From Paucibacter sp. DJ2R-2 (GTDB lineage Bacteria > Pseudomonadota > Gammaproteobacteria > Burkholderiales > Burkholderiaceae_C): 64,000 bases of DNA. The notes under the pieces are model-generated. The model worked only from the letters and a program-made list of their open reading frames with translations, was not told the origin of the DNA and ran no database searches. This document shows positions 31,078 to 40,813 of this stretch, one piece after another (the stretch's first letter is position 1; each line of letters starts with the position of its first letter). The position numbers and the translations under genes were made by a program. The stretch is from assembly GCF_025717675.1 (NCBI RefSeq), contig NZ_JAJIRT010000006.1, positions 124,001 through 188,000 of the forward strand. Reading direction: 5' to 3'.

Positions 31078-32283
31078 TCAGGCCTTGATCAGGCCCAGCT
31101 CGCGGCCGGCCTGGGCAAAGGCGGCGACGGCGCGCTCCAGTTGCTCACGCTCATGGCCGGCCGAGACCTGCACGCGGATGCGCGCCTGGCCCTTGGGCAC
31201 CACGGGGAAGAAGAAACCGACGGCGTAGACACCCAGCTCGAGGATGCGGGCGCTTAAGCGTTGTGCCATGACCGCGTCGTACACCATGATGGGCACGATG
31301 GGGTGGGTGCCGGGCTTGATCTCGAAACCGGCGGCCTGGATGGCCTCGCGGAAGTAGGCGGTGTTGGCCTCCAACTTGTCGCGCAGGGCGGTGGAGGCTT
31401 CCAGCAGATCCAGCACGGCGATGGACGCGCCGACGATGCTGGGCGCCACGGTGTTGGAGAACAGATAGGGGCGCGAGCGCTGGCGCAGCAGCTCGATCAC
31501 TTCCTTGCGGCCCGAGGTGAAGCCGCCCGAGGCGCCGCCCAGGGCCTTGCCCAGGGTGCCGGTGATGATGTCGATCATGCCAAAAACACCGCGGTACTCA
31601 TGCGTGCCGCGGCCGGTCTGGCCCAGGAAGCCGCTGGCATGGCATTCGTCGATGCCCAGCAGCGCGCCGTACTGGTCACACAGGGCACGGATCTTGTCCA
31701 GCTGGGCGATGGTGCCGTCCATGGAGAACACGCCGTCGGTGAAGACCAGGGTGTGGCGGGCGCCGGCGGCCTTGGCCGCTTCCAGCTGAGCTTGCAGATC
31801 GACCAGATCGTTGTGCTTGTAGCGGAAGCGCTTGGCCTTGCACAGGCGGATGCCGTCGATGATGGAGGCGTGGTTCAGCTCGTCGCTGATGATGGCGTCT
31901 TGTTCGCCCAGCAGAGGCTCGAACAGACCGCCATTGGCGTCAAACGCTGCCGCGTAGAGGATGGTGTCTTCGGTGCCCAGGAATTTGGCCAGGCGCTGTT
32001 CCAGGGTCTTGTGCAGGTCTTGTGTGCCGCAGATGAAGCGCACCGAAGACAGGCCGTAGCCGTGGCTGCGCAGGGCTTCATGCGCGGCTTCGATCACGGC
32101 CGGGTGCGAGGACAGGCCCAGGTAGTTGTTGGCGCAGAGGTTGATGACTTCGCGGCCGTCGTTGGTGTGCACCAGCGAGCCTTGCGGTCCGGTGATGACG
32201 CGCTCGCTCTTGTAGAGGCCGGCCTCGCGGATGCCAGCCAGTTCATTGCGAATGTGGGCGTAAAAGTCTTCGCTGCTGGCCAT
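31078..32283 (-). CDS. kbl: Glycine C-acetyltransferase (2-amino-3-ketobutyrate CoA ligase)
   Basis: PLP enzyme that splits 2-amino-3-ketobutyrate with CoA into glycine and acetyl-CoA. 401 residues (E. coli 398); the PLP lysine K246 in GTLGKALGG aligns with E. coli K244. [12 protein letters not shown] near the N-terminus and [10 protein letters not shown] are family motifs. I chose the ATG at 32283 with AGGAG upstream; a frame open to 32346 adds non-family residues. First gene of kbl-tdh, divergent from an XRE-cupin regulator across a 141-nt region holding a perfect palindrome. Confidence 0.95.
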   Translation of the reverse strand: MASSEDFYAHIRNELAGIREAGLYKSERVITGPQGSLVHTNDGREVINLCANNYLGLSSHPAVIEAAHEALRSHGYGLSSVRFICGTQDLHKTLEQRLAKFLGTEDTILYAAAFDANGGLFEPLLGEQDAIISDELNHASIIDGIRLCKAKRFRYKHNDLVDLQAQLEAAKAAGARHTLVFTDGVFSMDGTIAQLDKIRALCDQYGALLGIDECHASGFLGQTGRGTHEYRGVFGMIDIITGTLGKALGGASGGFTSGRKEVIELLRQRSRPYLFSNTVAPSIVGASIAVLDLLEASTALRDKLEANTAYFREAIQAAGFEIKPGTHPIVPIMVYDAVMAQRLSARILELGVYAVGFFFPVVPKGQARIRVQVSAGHEREQLERAVAAFAQAGRELGLIKA

Positions 32284-32365
32284 GAGGGTCTCCTGGGTGT
32301 GGCTTGGTGGTGCGGGCGGATGCTCGCCGAGCTGAGCTTGGTGCACAATCCGTTAAATTGAACAT

Positions 32366-32383
32366 AGTTCGATATATCGAACT
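32366..32383. promoter_or_regulatory. Perfect 18-bp palindromic operator between kbl and its regulator
   Basis: AGTTCGATATATCGAACT is a perfect palindrome. A second overlapping inverted repeat GAAC-ATA-GTTC begins at 32361. For the plus-strand gene, TTGAAC at 32358-32363 could be a -35 with a weak -10 about 17 nt later, so the palindrome would fill the spacer; it also lies 83 nt upstream of kbl. It most likely binds the adjacent XRE-cupin protein. Confidence 0.65.
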
Positions 32384-32424
32384 TATGTGCAGTATCTGGG
32401 ATTTCCTTTTTGGGGTCAAGCATC

Positions 32425-33021
32425 ATGTCCGTGCCGAGTTTGGATCATCTGGAGCCGCCCAAGGTGGGAGCCACCTTGCAAGCCCTGCGGCAAAGCCAGG
32501 GCTTGTCGCTGGACGAACTGTCGCGCCGCGCCGGGGTGAGCAAATCCATGCTGTCCCAGATCGAGCGCAACCAGGCCAACCCCACGGTCGCGGTCGTCTG
32601 GCGCCTGGCCAATGCGCTGCGGGTGGAGTTGTCCGAGCTGCTCGGCGGCGAGCGCGCCGCGGCGCCGGCCATTGAAACCGTAGCCGCCCATGCCACACCC
32701 AGCATGAGCAGCCCCGACGGCCTGTGCCAGCTGCGCATCCTCGGCCCCATCGACCTGGCCGGGCAGTTCGAGTGGTACGAACTGACGGTGCAGCCCGGTG
32801 GCGCGCTAGAATCAGCCGCCCACGAACCCGGCTCGCGCGAACACCTGAGCGTGCTCAGCGGCAGCTTGCGCGTGGAGGCTGGCGGCAGCAGCCGGACTTT
32901 GAATGCAGGTGAAACTGCACGTTATGCGGTGGATGGTCCGCATGCCATTCGCCACCTCAGCGCCGCGGGCCAAGCCCAGGCCGAGCCGGCCGTGGCCTTG
33001 CTCGTCGTTCTGCACCCCTGA
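32425..33021 (+). CDS. XRE-family regulator with C-terminal cupin domain
   Basis: 198-residue transcription regulator. A helix-turn-helix lies at about residues 16-70 (LQALRQSQGLSLDELSRRAG, then SKSMLSQIERNQANPT) and a cupin sensor domain at about 100-195 (PGSREHLSVLSGSLRVEAGG). Such proteins bind small molecules, often amino acids or amines, in the cupin and control a neighbouring operon. It is divergent from kbl-tdh, so it probably responds to threonine, glycine or an intermediate, an inference from position. I chose ATG 32425 over the TTG at 32410. Confidence 0.88.
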   Translation: MSVPSLDHLEPPKVGATLQALRQSQGLSLDELSRRAGVSKSMLSQIERNQANPTVAVVWRLANALRVELSELLGGERAAAPAIETVAAHATPSMSSPDGLCQLRILGPIDLAGQFEWYELTVQPGGALESAAHEPGSREHLSVLSGSLRVEAGGSSRTLNAGETARYAVDGPHAIRHLSAAGQAQAEPAVALLVVLHP

Positions 33022-33027
33022 AGCGGG

Positions 33028-34272
33028 TCAGCGCGGCTCGGTATCAAGCAGCTCGGCCAGACTGACCTGCTCCCAGCCGCTGCCCGACCAGAGCGGCGCC
33101 AGCACGGCGCTGCGCACGGCCAGGGTGGCTTGCAGCAAGGCCTTCGCCGGCGTCTGTTCGGGCAAGCACAACAGCACCAAACGCTGGGCACCAGCTTCGT
33201 CGAGACGCCCTAACCAGTTCAGATCGAGCAACTGATCGAGCACCGGCTCCAGCTGCAGCGGGTCCACGCGCAGTCGGCGCGCGAGGCTCAAGCTGGTCAG
33301 GCCGCCCTCACCGCGCGCCTGGCTGTCGCGCAACTCGCGCAGCACACACAGGCACAGCTCCAGCGTCAGGCCCGGCGCTTCCGGCCGGCGCAGCATGCCG
33401 CTGCCCAGGCTCGGCGCATTGGCCGCCAGCAAGGCCCCCAGCAGCACGATCACCCAGCCCAAGTACAGCCAGACCAGAAAGATCGGCACCGTGGCGAATG
33501 CGCCGTAGAGCGTGGAAAACGTCGGCACCTGCTTGAGATACCAGGCCAGCCCGGCCTTGGCCAGACTGAAGCCGACGGTCACGAAGACGCCGCCGAGCAA
33601 GGCATGGCGCCAGCGCACATCGGTGTTGGGCACGTAATGAAAAAGTGCAGCCACGCCGAAAGACAGGAACAGGAACTGCACCATGCTGAAGAGCAGAGAC
33701 AGGGACACCGGCATGGTGCTGACCAACTCATGACCGGTGGTGATGGCATAGCTGGTCAGGGCCAGGCTGCCGCCGAGTAGTAGCGGGCCTAGGGTCACGG
33801 CGGCCCAGTAAACCAGCACGCGCTGGGCAATCGGCCGCGGTCGCTGGACACGCCAGATCTGGTTCAGAGTGCGATCGATGGTCAGCATCAGGGCCAGGGC
33901 CGAGAGGCCCAGGGCGATCAGGCCGACGGCGCCGAGCCGGCTGGCCTTGGAGGCAAATTGGGTCAGAGCGGCCAGCACCGGGCGGGCGATGCTGTCCGGA
34001 ATCAAGCTCTTCAGAAAGTACTTCTCCAGCGCCACCTGGAAGGAAGCGAACATGGGAAAGGCGGTGAACAGGGCCAGCATCACCGTCAGCAGCGGCACCA
34101 GGGAAATCAGGGTGGTGAAGGTCAGACTGCCGGCGGTCAAGCCGAGGCGGCCCTCGCGAAAACGCTCGCGCAGGCTGCGTACGGTCAGGCGCCAGGGCCA
34201 GTTTTGCAGGGATATCAGGAACTGGTCGAGGGTCGGCCTCTGGACCAGGGGGTCGGAGCTGGGATTTCGCAT
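33028..34272 (-). CDS. YihY/BrkB family inner-membrane protein
   Basis: 414-residue integral membrane protein of the YihY (UPF0761, formerly called RNase BN) family, with about six helices (for example LTFTTLISLVPLLTVMLALF and VPIFLVWLYLGWVIVLLGALL) and a C-terminal cytoplasmic part with a winged-helix-like look (LARRLRVDPLQLEPVLDQLL). The start at 34272 matches the family; the 881-residue open frame upstream is antisense to other genes. It starts only 18 nt from the divergent DUF2069 gene. Function of the family is unknown. Confidence 0.88.
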   Translation of the reverse strand: MRNPSSDPLVQRPTLDQFLISLQNWPWRLTVRSLRERFREGRLGLTAGSLTFTTLISLVPLLTVMLALFTAFPMFASFQVALEKYFLKSLIPDSIARPVLAALTQFASKASRLGAVGLIALGLSALALMLTIDRTLNQIWRVQRPRPIAQRVLVYWAAVTLGPLLLGGSLALTSYAITTGHELVSTMPVSLSLLFSMVQFLFLSFGVAALFHYVPNTDVRWRHALLGGVFVTVGFSLAKAGLAWYLKQVPTFSTLYGAFATVPIFLVWLYLGWVIVLLGALLAANAPSLGSGMLRRPEAPGLTLELCLCVLRELRDSQARGEGGLTSLSLARRLRVDPLQLEPVLDQLLDLNWLGRLDEAGAQRLVLLCLPEQTPAKALLQATLAVRSAVLAPLWSGSGWEQVSLAELLDTEPR

Positions 34273-34290
34273 GCTGGCTATGATGCCAGC

Positions 34291-34845
34291 ATGTCCCTGC
34301 CCCCCTCCTCTCAGGCCAGCGCCAACCCTGCGCCAAAGCCCCTTTCCACGCACCCCGCCCCCCAGAGCCCGGCCGAACAGCGCCGGGCCGAAAGAGCAGC
34401 CAAAGCGGCCGCACGCGCCGCCAAGGCAGCCGCCCGAGCTGCGGCTCGCGAAGCCCCGCCGCCGCCGCCCACCGCCCGCACCCAAGCGAGCCGGGATGAA
34501 GCGCTGTCGCGCAATCTCGCCCTGGGCGGCCTGATCGCCCTCTTCCTGCTGTGCCTGAGCTGGGAGTTGTGGCTGGCCCCGACCGGCCGCGGCACGCTGG
34601 CCATCAAGGCCCTGCCCTTGCTGCTGCCCATGGTGGGCTTGTGGCGCTACCGCCTCTACACCTTCCGCTGGCTCAGCCTGATGGTCTGGCTGTATTTCGC
34701 CGAAGGCGCCGTGCGCGCCACCAGCGAAAGCGGCCCGGCCATGTGGCTGGCCACGGCCGAGGTCCTGCTCAGCGTGCTGATCTTTGTGGCCTGCGCCCTG
34801 CAAGTGCGCCAGCGCCTGGCGGCCGCCAAGGCGGAACGCAGCTGA
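34291..34845 (+). CDS. DUF2069 membrane protein with Ala/Pro-rich N-terminal extension
   Basis: 184-residue protein. The C-terminal ~115 residues hold four predicted helices typical of DUF2069 (LALGGLIALFLLCLSWELWL, KALPLLLPMVGLWRYRLYTF, SLMVWLYFAEGAVRATSE). The first ~65 residues are a charged Ala/Pro/Arg low-complexity stretch not expected in the family, so the true start could be later, though no good internal ribosome site is obvious. The FAD-dehydrogenase gene follows after 18 nt. Function unknown. Confidence 0.7.
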   Translation: MSLPPSSQASANPAPKPLSTHPAPQSPAEQRRAERAAKAAARAAKAAARAAAREAPPPPPTARTQASRDEALSRNLALGGLIALFLLCLSWELWLAPTGRGTLAIKALPLLLPMVGLWRYRLYTFRWLSLMVWLYFAEGAVRATSESGPAMWLATAEVLLSVLIFVACALQVRQRLAAAKAERS

Positions 34846-34863
34846 ACCAGCGTCAGCGTAGCC

Positions 34864-36285
34864 ATGAGCAAGCCCTTGCCTCACGACGAGCTGTTGATCG
34901 CCTTGCAGCTGCTGCTGGGCGATGCCGGCCTCTTGCGCGACGGTGATCTGTCCGCCTTTGAGCAAGACTGGCGCCGCCGCTATGCCGGCCGCGCCCTGGC
35001 CGTCGCGCGGCCGAGCAGCACCGAGCAGGTCGCTGGCGTGGTCAAGCTGTGCGCGGCACATGGCGTGAGCCTGGTTCCGCAAGGCGGCAACACCGGCCTG
35101 GTCGGCGGCTCCACGCCCGACGCCAGCGGCACACAGATCGTGCTGAGCCTGAGCCGAATGAACCGCGTGCGCAGCCTCGACGCGGCCAACCTCACCCTGA
35201 CCGTGGAAGCTGGCGCCGTCCTGCAATCCGTACAAGCGGCCGCAGCGGCTGAGGAGCTGCTCTTCCCCTTGAGCCTGGCGGCCGAGGGCAGCTGCAGCAT
35301 CGGCGGCAATCTGGCCAGCAATGCCGGTGGCACGCAGGTCCTGCGTTATGGCAACGCTCGCGAACTCTGCCTGGGCCTGGAAGTGGTGACCGCCCAAGGC
35401 GAGATCTGGGACGGCCTCTCGGGTCTGCGCAAAGACAACACCGGCTACGACTTGCGCGATCTCTTCATTGGCAGCGAAGGCACGCTGGGCATCATCACAG
35501 CGGCCACGCTCAAGCTCTTCCCCAAACCGGTGGCGCAGATGACTGCCCTGGCTGCCTGCGACAGCCTGGCACAGGCGGTGCAACTGCTGAGCCTGGCGCG
35601 GGCCCGCGCGGGCTCGGGCCTGACCGGCTTTGAAGTGATGAACCAGTTCTCGCTGGGCCTGGTGCGCCAGCATTTCCCGCAGCTACAGCAGCCCCTGGCG
35701 CCATGCCCCTGGACGGTGCTGCTGGAAATTTCGGACAGTGAGAGCGAGGCCCATGCGCGAGGGCTCTTCGAAGGCTTGCTGGAGGCCGCCCTGGAAGGCG
35801 GGTTGATCAGCGACGCGGCCGTGGCCGAGAGCCTGCCGCAATCACGGGCACTCTGGCATCTGCGTGAATCTATCCCCTTGGCCCAAGCCGAGGAAGGCCT
35901 GAACATCAAGCACGACATCGCCCTGCCCGTCTCGGCCATCCCGGCCTTTGTCAGCAGCACCGATGCCGCTCTGGCCCAAGCCTACCCCGGCATCCGCATG
36001 GTGGACTTCGGCCACCTGGGCGACGGCAATCTGCACTACAACGTGCAAGCGCCCGAGGGCCAGCCCGCAGCCGAGTTTCTGCGCGAGCACGAGAAGGCCA
36101 TCAATGCCATCGTCTACGACGCGGTCATGGCCCACGGTGGCTCCATCTCGGCCGAGCACGGCATTGGGCAGCTCAAGCGCGAGGAACTGGTCGCCCGCAA
36201 GAGCCCTGTCGCCATCGGCCTGATGCGCGCGATCAAGCAGGCGCTGGATCCGCAGGGGGTGTTGAATCCGGGGCGATTGCTCTGA
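34864..36285 (+). CDS. FAD-linked D-2-hydroxyacid dehydrogenase (GlcD/D2HGDH-like)
   Basis: 473-residue flavoprotein oxidising a D-2-hydroxyacid (D-lactate, glycolate or D-2-hydroxyglutarate) to the 2-oxo acid. The PCMH-type FAD domain is seen in VPQGGNTGLVGGSTPD, AAEGSCSIGGNLASNAGG and GSEGTLGIITAATLKLFP; the C-terminal domain has the metal-site motifs HLGDGNLHYNVQ and SAEHGIGQLKREEL. It is a single-subunit type without a GlcE/GlcF partner nearby. Substrate choice within the family is not clear from sequence. It ends before a bidirectional terminator. Confidence 0.88.
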   Translation: MSKPLPHDELLIALQLLLGDAGLLRDGDLSAFEQDWRRRYAGRALAVARPSSTEQVAGVVKLCAAHGVSLVPQGGNTGLVGGSTPDASGTQIVLSLSRMNRVRSLDAANLTLTVEAGAVLQSVQAAAAAEELLFPLSLAAEGSCSIGGNLASNAGGTQVLRYGNARELCLGLEVVTAQGEIWDGLSGLRKDNTGYDLRDLFIGSEGTLGIITAATLKLFPKPVAQMTALAACDSLAQAVQLLSLARARAGSGLTGFEVMNQFSLGLVRQHFPQLQQPLAPCPWTVLLEISDSESEAHARGLFEGLLEAALEGGLISDAAVAESLPQSRALWHLRESIPLAQAEEGLNIKHDIALPVSAIPAFVSSTDAALAQAYPGIRMVDFGHLGDGNLHYNVQAPEGQPAAEFLREHEKAINAIVYDAVMAHGGSISAEHGIGQLKREELVARKSPVAIGLMRAIKQALDPQGVLNPGRLL

Positions 36286-36322
36286 GCCCGTCTTCACGGC
36301 TTCGCTTTCCCACCGCCCAAAG

Positions 36323-36350
36323 AAAAGGCCTCCACCAGGGAGGCCTTTTT
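36323..36350. terminator. Bidirectional intrinsic terminator
   Basis: AAAAGGCCTCC-ACCAG-GGAGGCCTTTT with a further T: an 11-bp stem between the convergent FAD-dehydrogenase and RND permease genes, with A- and T-runs on both sides. Confidence 0.85.
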
Positions 36351-36381
36351 CATGGTTTGAACCGGGGTCAGTTGGGCAAGC

Positions 36382-39300
36382 TCAATCGGCACCTTGCGGG
36401 AGGGCCGCGCCGCGACGCCCCGTCGCCAGCTGGACGAGCTTGAGCACCATGCGGAACACAAAGCGCAGCAGGGTCAGCGTCAGCAAGGCCTCGACAAAGG
36501 TCATCACGAAAGCAAACAAGCCGTTCCAGCGCTCCATGCGGCGACGGAACTTGGCGATCATGCGGTCGCGGGCGATTTCGATGCTGTCATAGAAGGTCGG
36601 GATCACCAGCAGCGTCAGCAAGGTCGAGGTGATGGTGCCGCCGATGATGGCCACAGCCATGGGGCGGTAGAACTCGCTGCCCTCGCCCAGGCCGATGGCC
36701 ACCGGCAGCATGCCAGCGATCAGGGCCAGGGTGGTCATCAGGATGGGGCGCAGTCGCTTTCGGCCGGCCATCATCAAGGCCTCTTCACGCTCCATGCCTT
36801 CGCGTTCCAACTGGCGTGCCGCATCAAGCAAAAGGATGGCGTTCTTGGCCACCAGGCCCATCAGCATGATGACGCCGATGAAGCTCATCAGGTTGAGCGT
36901 GCTTTTGCTCATCAGCAGGGCCAGCACCACACCGATCAAGGACAGCGGCAGCGACATCATCACCGGCAGCGGTGCGGTGAAGGAACCGAACTGCATGACC
37001 AGCACCAGGTACATCAGGCCGATGCCGGAAAGCAGCGCAATGCCCATCTCGCTGAAAACTTCGTTCTGCTCGCGCGAGTCACCTTCCAGCTCCAGGCTGT
37101 AGCCGGGCGGGAAATTGATGGACTTGGCCAGCTTGAGCGCATCGGCTGTGACCTCGCCGGGCGAACGCCCCTGCACATTGGCGGCAACGGCGATGGTGCG
37201 CTTGCCGTCGGCATGGTTGATCTTGGACGGGCCCTTGCCCATGGTCACGGTGGCGATCTGCTCCAGCGGCACCATGGTGTTGCTGCCACTGACGGCAATC
37301 GGCAGACGCTCAATATTGCCGGCATCGACACGGTCATCGGGATGCAGGCGCACGGCCACATCACGCGTCTCGCCCGAGGGGTCGACCCAGTCGCCGACTT
37401 CCACGCCAGCAAAGGCCACGCGCAAGGCCTGCGCCGCGTCGTTGACCGAGATGCCCAGGGAATTGGCGAGGCCGCGGTTCAGCTCGATCTGCAGCTCGTC
37501 CTGCGGATCCTGCTCGGACAGGCCCACATCGACCGCGCCCTTGACATTGCGCAGCTTGGCCATGAACTCGTTGGTGATGTCCAGCAGCTTGCGGGAATCG
37601 ACGCCGGTGAAGCGGATCTGCACCGGCTTGCGGCCACCACCGTTGAGGTTGTCCGACACCGCATACTCGGCGCCCACCAGACGCTTGAGCCTCTCGCGCA
37701 GGTCGTTGGCCACTTCATAGGCCGAGCGCTTGCGGTTCTTGGCCTTGCCGATGTCCACATAGATGCGGCCACCGTTGACGTTGACATTGCTGTTGGTTGC
37801 GACCGTCTCGGGCATCTCGCGCGCCAGCTTGGCCGCTGCTTCCAGCTTGAGCTTGGAGTATTCCAGGCTGCTGCTGGCGGGGGTGCGCACTTCCACGGCC
37901 ACCATGCCGTTGTCGGTCACGGGCAGGAAACTGGAACCGCCGAACTTCCAATGCAGGGCCATGGCGCCGACCAAGCTGGCCAAGGCGAATGCCGCCATCC
38001 ATTTACGGTGGTGCAAGGCCCAGGCGATCACATGGCCATAACGTTCGGTCTGATGGTCAAACCACTCGTTGAAGCGCACCAAGGCGCGACCGAGCGCGTT
38101 CTTGGGCAGTTGGTGATGGTTCGGAGGGTCACCCCAGTAGGCCGACAGCATGGGGTCGAGGGTGAATGAGATGAACAAGCTCACCATGACCGAGGCCACC
38201 ACGGTCAGCGCGAAGGGCCGGAACCACTCACCGGACACGCCAGGCATGAAGGCCACGGGCACGAAGACCGCGACGATGGCAAAGGTGGTGGCGGCCACGG
38301 CAAGACCGATCTCGGCCGTACCCTCCAGGGCGGCGGTGCGCCGGTCGGAGCCGCGCTCCAAGTGGCGCACGATGTTCTCTCGCACCACGATGGCATCGTC
38401 GATCAGCACCCCGATGGCCAGAGACAGGCCCAGCAAGCTCATGAAATTGAGCGTGAAGCCGCAGAGCCAGACGGCGATGAAAGCCGCGATCACCGAGGTC
38501 GGCAAGGACAGCGCCGTGATCAGGGTCGAACGCCAGGAGTTCAGGAAGACATAGACCACGAAGATGGTCAGGCCCGCCCCCAGCACCAGGGACTCGATGA
38601 CGTTGTTCAGGCTGTTCTGCGCGTCCTTGCCGCCGTCCTGGGTCACTTCCAGCTTGGCGCCTTCGGGCAAGGTCTTGTTGATCTCGTCGACCAGGCTGCG
38701 GATCTTGTTGGCGGTGGTGACGGTGGAGGCGTCGCGCGAGCGGGTGACGGCCAGACCCACATTGGGATTGCCATTGCGCAGGCTCTGGCGGGTCAGCTCG
38801 CCGTAGCCGTCTTCGATGCTGGCCACCTGGGACAGGCGCACGAGCTCGGTGCCACGTCGCTTGACCACGATCTGCTGGAACTCGGCGGGCGATTCCAAAC
38901 GGCCGAGCAAGCGGATGCTCTGGTCTTCCAGCGTGCCGCGCACCTTGCCCACAGGGGCCGTGCCATTCTGGTTGCGCAGCGCCGCCACCACCTCGGTGAC
39001 GGAGACATTGTTCTCGCGCAGCTTCTCGGCGTGGAGCAGCACACTGAGCTCGCGCTTGAGCGCGCCGTTGACGAAGACCACGGCAACGCCGGGCACGGCG
39101 CGGAACTTGTCGGCCAGTTGATCCTCGGCGATGCGCGAGATTTCGGCGTGGCTGTGTTTGCTGCTGGACAGGGCCAGCTGCATGATGGGCTCGGCCGCGG
39201 GGTCTTCCCGCTCCAGCACGGGCTCGCGGATCTCGGTAGGCAGCTTGTAGCGCACCGTGCCGATGGCGTTGCGGACCTCATCCGAGGCCTCGATCATGTT

Positions 39301-39597
39301 CTTGTTGAAGTTGAAGATCAGCACGATCTGGGCAAAGCCCTCGGCTGCCGTGGCTCGCACGCGCTGCACGCCCGAGATGCTTTGCAGCGACTTCTCGATG
39401 CGGTTCACCACCTCGCGCTCCACCGTCTCGGGCGAGGCGCCAGGGTATGCGATCGACACCACCAGCACCGGCTCCTGAACATCCGGGATCTGGTTGACGC
39501 GCAGCTTTTTCAGGGCCAGCAGGCCCATGCACATCAGCGCGATGATGATGACGATCGTGGCGATCGGCTTCTTGATACTGAAATCGGAAAGAAACAT
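36382..39597 (-). CDS. RND efflux permease, HAE-1 type (second pump)
   Basis: 1071-residue AcrB-type proton-driven exporter. The first helix is in KPIATIVIIIALMCMGLLAL; the TM4 acidic pair is in GVLIDDAIVVREN; GLVAKNAILLLD marks the C-terminal half and MLPVAIGLGEGSE the last helices. It lies 3 nt after its adaptor gene. It differs clearly from the first pump (10857-14081), so the two are separate transporters rather than a recent duplication. No outer-membrane channel gene is adjacent. Substrate unknown. Confidence 0.92.
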   Translation of the reverse strand: MFLSDFSIKKPIATIVIIIALMCMGLLALKKLRVNQIPDVQEPVLVVSIAYPGASPETVEREVVNRIEKSLQSISGVQRVRATAAEGFAQIVLIFNFNKNMIEASDEVRNAIGTVRYKLPTEIREPVLEREDPAAEPIMQLALSSSKHSHAEISRIAEDQLADKFRAVPGVAVVFVNGALKRELSVLLHAEKLRENNVSVTEVVAALRNQNGTAPVGKVRGTLEDQSIRLLGRLESPAEFQQIVVKRRGTELVRLSQVASIEDGYGELTRQSLRNGNPNVGLAVTRSRDASTVTTANKIRSLVDEINKTLPEGAKLEVTQDGGKDAQNSLNNVIESLVLGAGLTIFVVYVFLNSWRSTLITALSLPTSVIAAFIAVWLCGFTLNFMSLLGLSLAIGVLIDDAIVVRENIVRHLERGSDRRTAALEGTAEIGLAVAATTFAIVAVFVPVAFMPGVSGEWFRPFALTVVASVMVSLFISFTLDPMLSAYWGDPPNHHQLPKNALGRALVRFNEWFDHQTERYGHVIAWALHHRKWMAAFALASLVGAMALHWKFGGSSFLPVTDNGMVAVEVRTPASSSLEYSKLKLEAAAKLAREMPETVATNSNVNVNGGRIYVDIGKAKNRKRSAYEVANDLRERLKRLVGAEYAVSDNLNGGGRKPVQIRFTGVDSRKLLDITNEFMAKLRNVKGAVDVGLSEQDPQDELQIELNRGLANSLGISVNDAAQALRVAFAGVEVGDWVDPSGETRDVAVRLHPDDRVDAGNIERLPIAVSGSNTMVPLEQIATVTMGKGPSKINHADGKRTIAVAANVQGRSPGEVTADALKLAKSINFPPGYSLELEGDSREQNEVFSEMGIALLSGIGLMYLVLVMQFGSFTAPLPVMMSLPLSLIGVVLALLMSKSTLNLMSFIGVIMLMGLVAKNAILLLDAARQLEREGMEREEALMMAGRKRLRPILMTTLALIAGMLPVAIGLGEGSEFYRPMAVAIIGGTITSTLLTLLVIPTFYDSIEIARDRMIAKFRRRMERWNGLFAFVMTFVEALLTLTLLRFVFRMVLKLVQLATGRRGAALPQGAD

Positions 39598-39600
39598 GGC

Positions 39601-40779
39601 TTACTTCCCTGCGCTGGCTTGGGCAATGCCCGAGGCCGCTGGCGCGGCGGCCACGGCGATCTCCACCTTCTGTCCGTCCACCAGATTGGAGCCGGGGCTG
39701 CGCAAGACCTGCTCGCCAACGGCGAGGCCGCTGCGGACCACGAACTCACCGCGCCGCGCGTCCCGATCGCCCAACTCGATGGCGACCTTCTTGAGCACGC
39801 CGCCCTTGACCCGCCAGGCATGGACCAAATCACCCGAGCGCTGCAGCGAGGCCTCGGGCAACATCAGGGTGCTGACGCTACCGGACTCAACCCGGCCCTC
39901 GGCATAGAGCCCAGCCACCTGTGGCGCTTTGCCGGGCGCAAAGTCGACCAGCACCTCAAGCTGGCGTGTCGTTGCATTGGCGGCCGCATCGACGCGGCGC
40001 ACCTTGCCTGTGAACTCGCCGTTGGCAAATCCATTGACGCGGAAGTTGACCGTTTGGCCGGGCTTGAGTTCTTGCATGCGGTCGGCCGACACCAGGCCCT
40101 CAAAACGCATGCTGCGCGGGTCCATCACCTTGACCAGCTCCTTGCCGACTTGCGCGGTATCACCGGCCGAGACCTTGCGCTCGCTGACGACGCCGTCGAA
40201 GGGCGCGCGCACCTCGGTGCGATGCAACTGCTGGCGGGCCTGTACCAGGCGGGCCTTGGCCGCGACCAGGTCGTTCTGGGCATTGTTGCGACGCAGTTCC
40301 GAGTCTTCCAGTGCCTGCAGCGAGCTCATGCCCTGGGCCTGCAAGGTCTTGAGCCGTTGCATCTGGCGTTCAGCCTGTTCAAAGGACTGTGCCGACACGC
40401 GCGCCGCCTCTTCCGCCGAGGCCAGCGAGTCGCGGATCGAGGTGTCATCCAGACGTACCAACAGGTCGCCACGGCGCACGCTCTCGCCGTTTTCCTTGAG
40501 CACTTGCAAGACCACGGCCGAGACCTCGGCACGCAGATCGGCGCGCTTCTCGGGCTGGATGGAGCCGGTGATGACGGGGCCGAAAGCAAAGGACGCCAGG
40601 CTCATGGTGCGCAGGTCTTCCGGCGCGACCAGCAAGGCGGCGACCGCCGCACTGGCGGCCTTGCCCGGCGCAGCGGCACCTGCGGCGCCCTCTCGCTTGC
40701 CGCAGGCGGTGAGGGCCAGGGCAGCACTCAGCAGCAAACTCAGAGAAACGGAAGGGGCAAGGCGGGACGAACGCGTCAT
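39601..40779 (-). CDS. RND efflux adaptor lipoprotein
   Basis: 392-residue membrane fusion protein. Lipobox LTAC gives acylated C26, so it is anchored by lipid in the inner membrane like AcrA. An Ala-rich linker is followed by the lipoyl halves (VVLQVLKENGESVRRGD and EVRAPFDGVVSERKVSAGD) around an alpha-hairpin (about residues 130-185). I chose ATG 40779 with GGAG about 10 nt upstream; the frame to 40929 is leader sequence. Partner of the downstream permease. Confidence 0.9.
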   Translation of the reverse strand: MTRSSRLAPSVSLSLLLSAALALTACGKREGAAGAAAPGKAASAAVAALLVAPEDLRTMSLASFAFGPVITGSIQPEKRADLRAEVSAVVLQVLKENGESVRRGDLLVRLDDTSIRDSLASAEEAARVSAQSFEQAERQMQRLKTLQAQGMSSLQALEDSELRRNNAQNDLVAAKARLVQARQQLHRTEVRAPFDGVVSERKVSAGDTAQVGKELVKVMDPRSMRFEGLVSADRMQELKPGQTVNFRVNGFANGEFTGKVRRVDAAANATTRQLEVLVDFAPGKAPQVAGLYAEGRVESGSVSTLMLPEASLQRSGDLVHAWRVKGGVLKKVAIELGDRDARRGEFVVRSGLAVGEQVLRSPGSNLVDGQKVEIAVAAAPAASGIAQASAGK

Positions 40780-40813
40780 CGGATCAACTCCGGTTGGAAG
40801 GGGCGGAAATTCA

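Noticed and set aside
33028-35673. 881-codon minus-strand frame as one large protein
   Set aside because: Only the last 414 codons match the YihY family; the upstream part is antisense to the DUF2069 and FAD-dehydrogenase genes.
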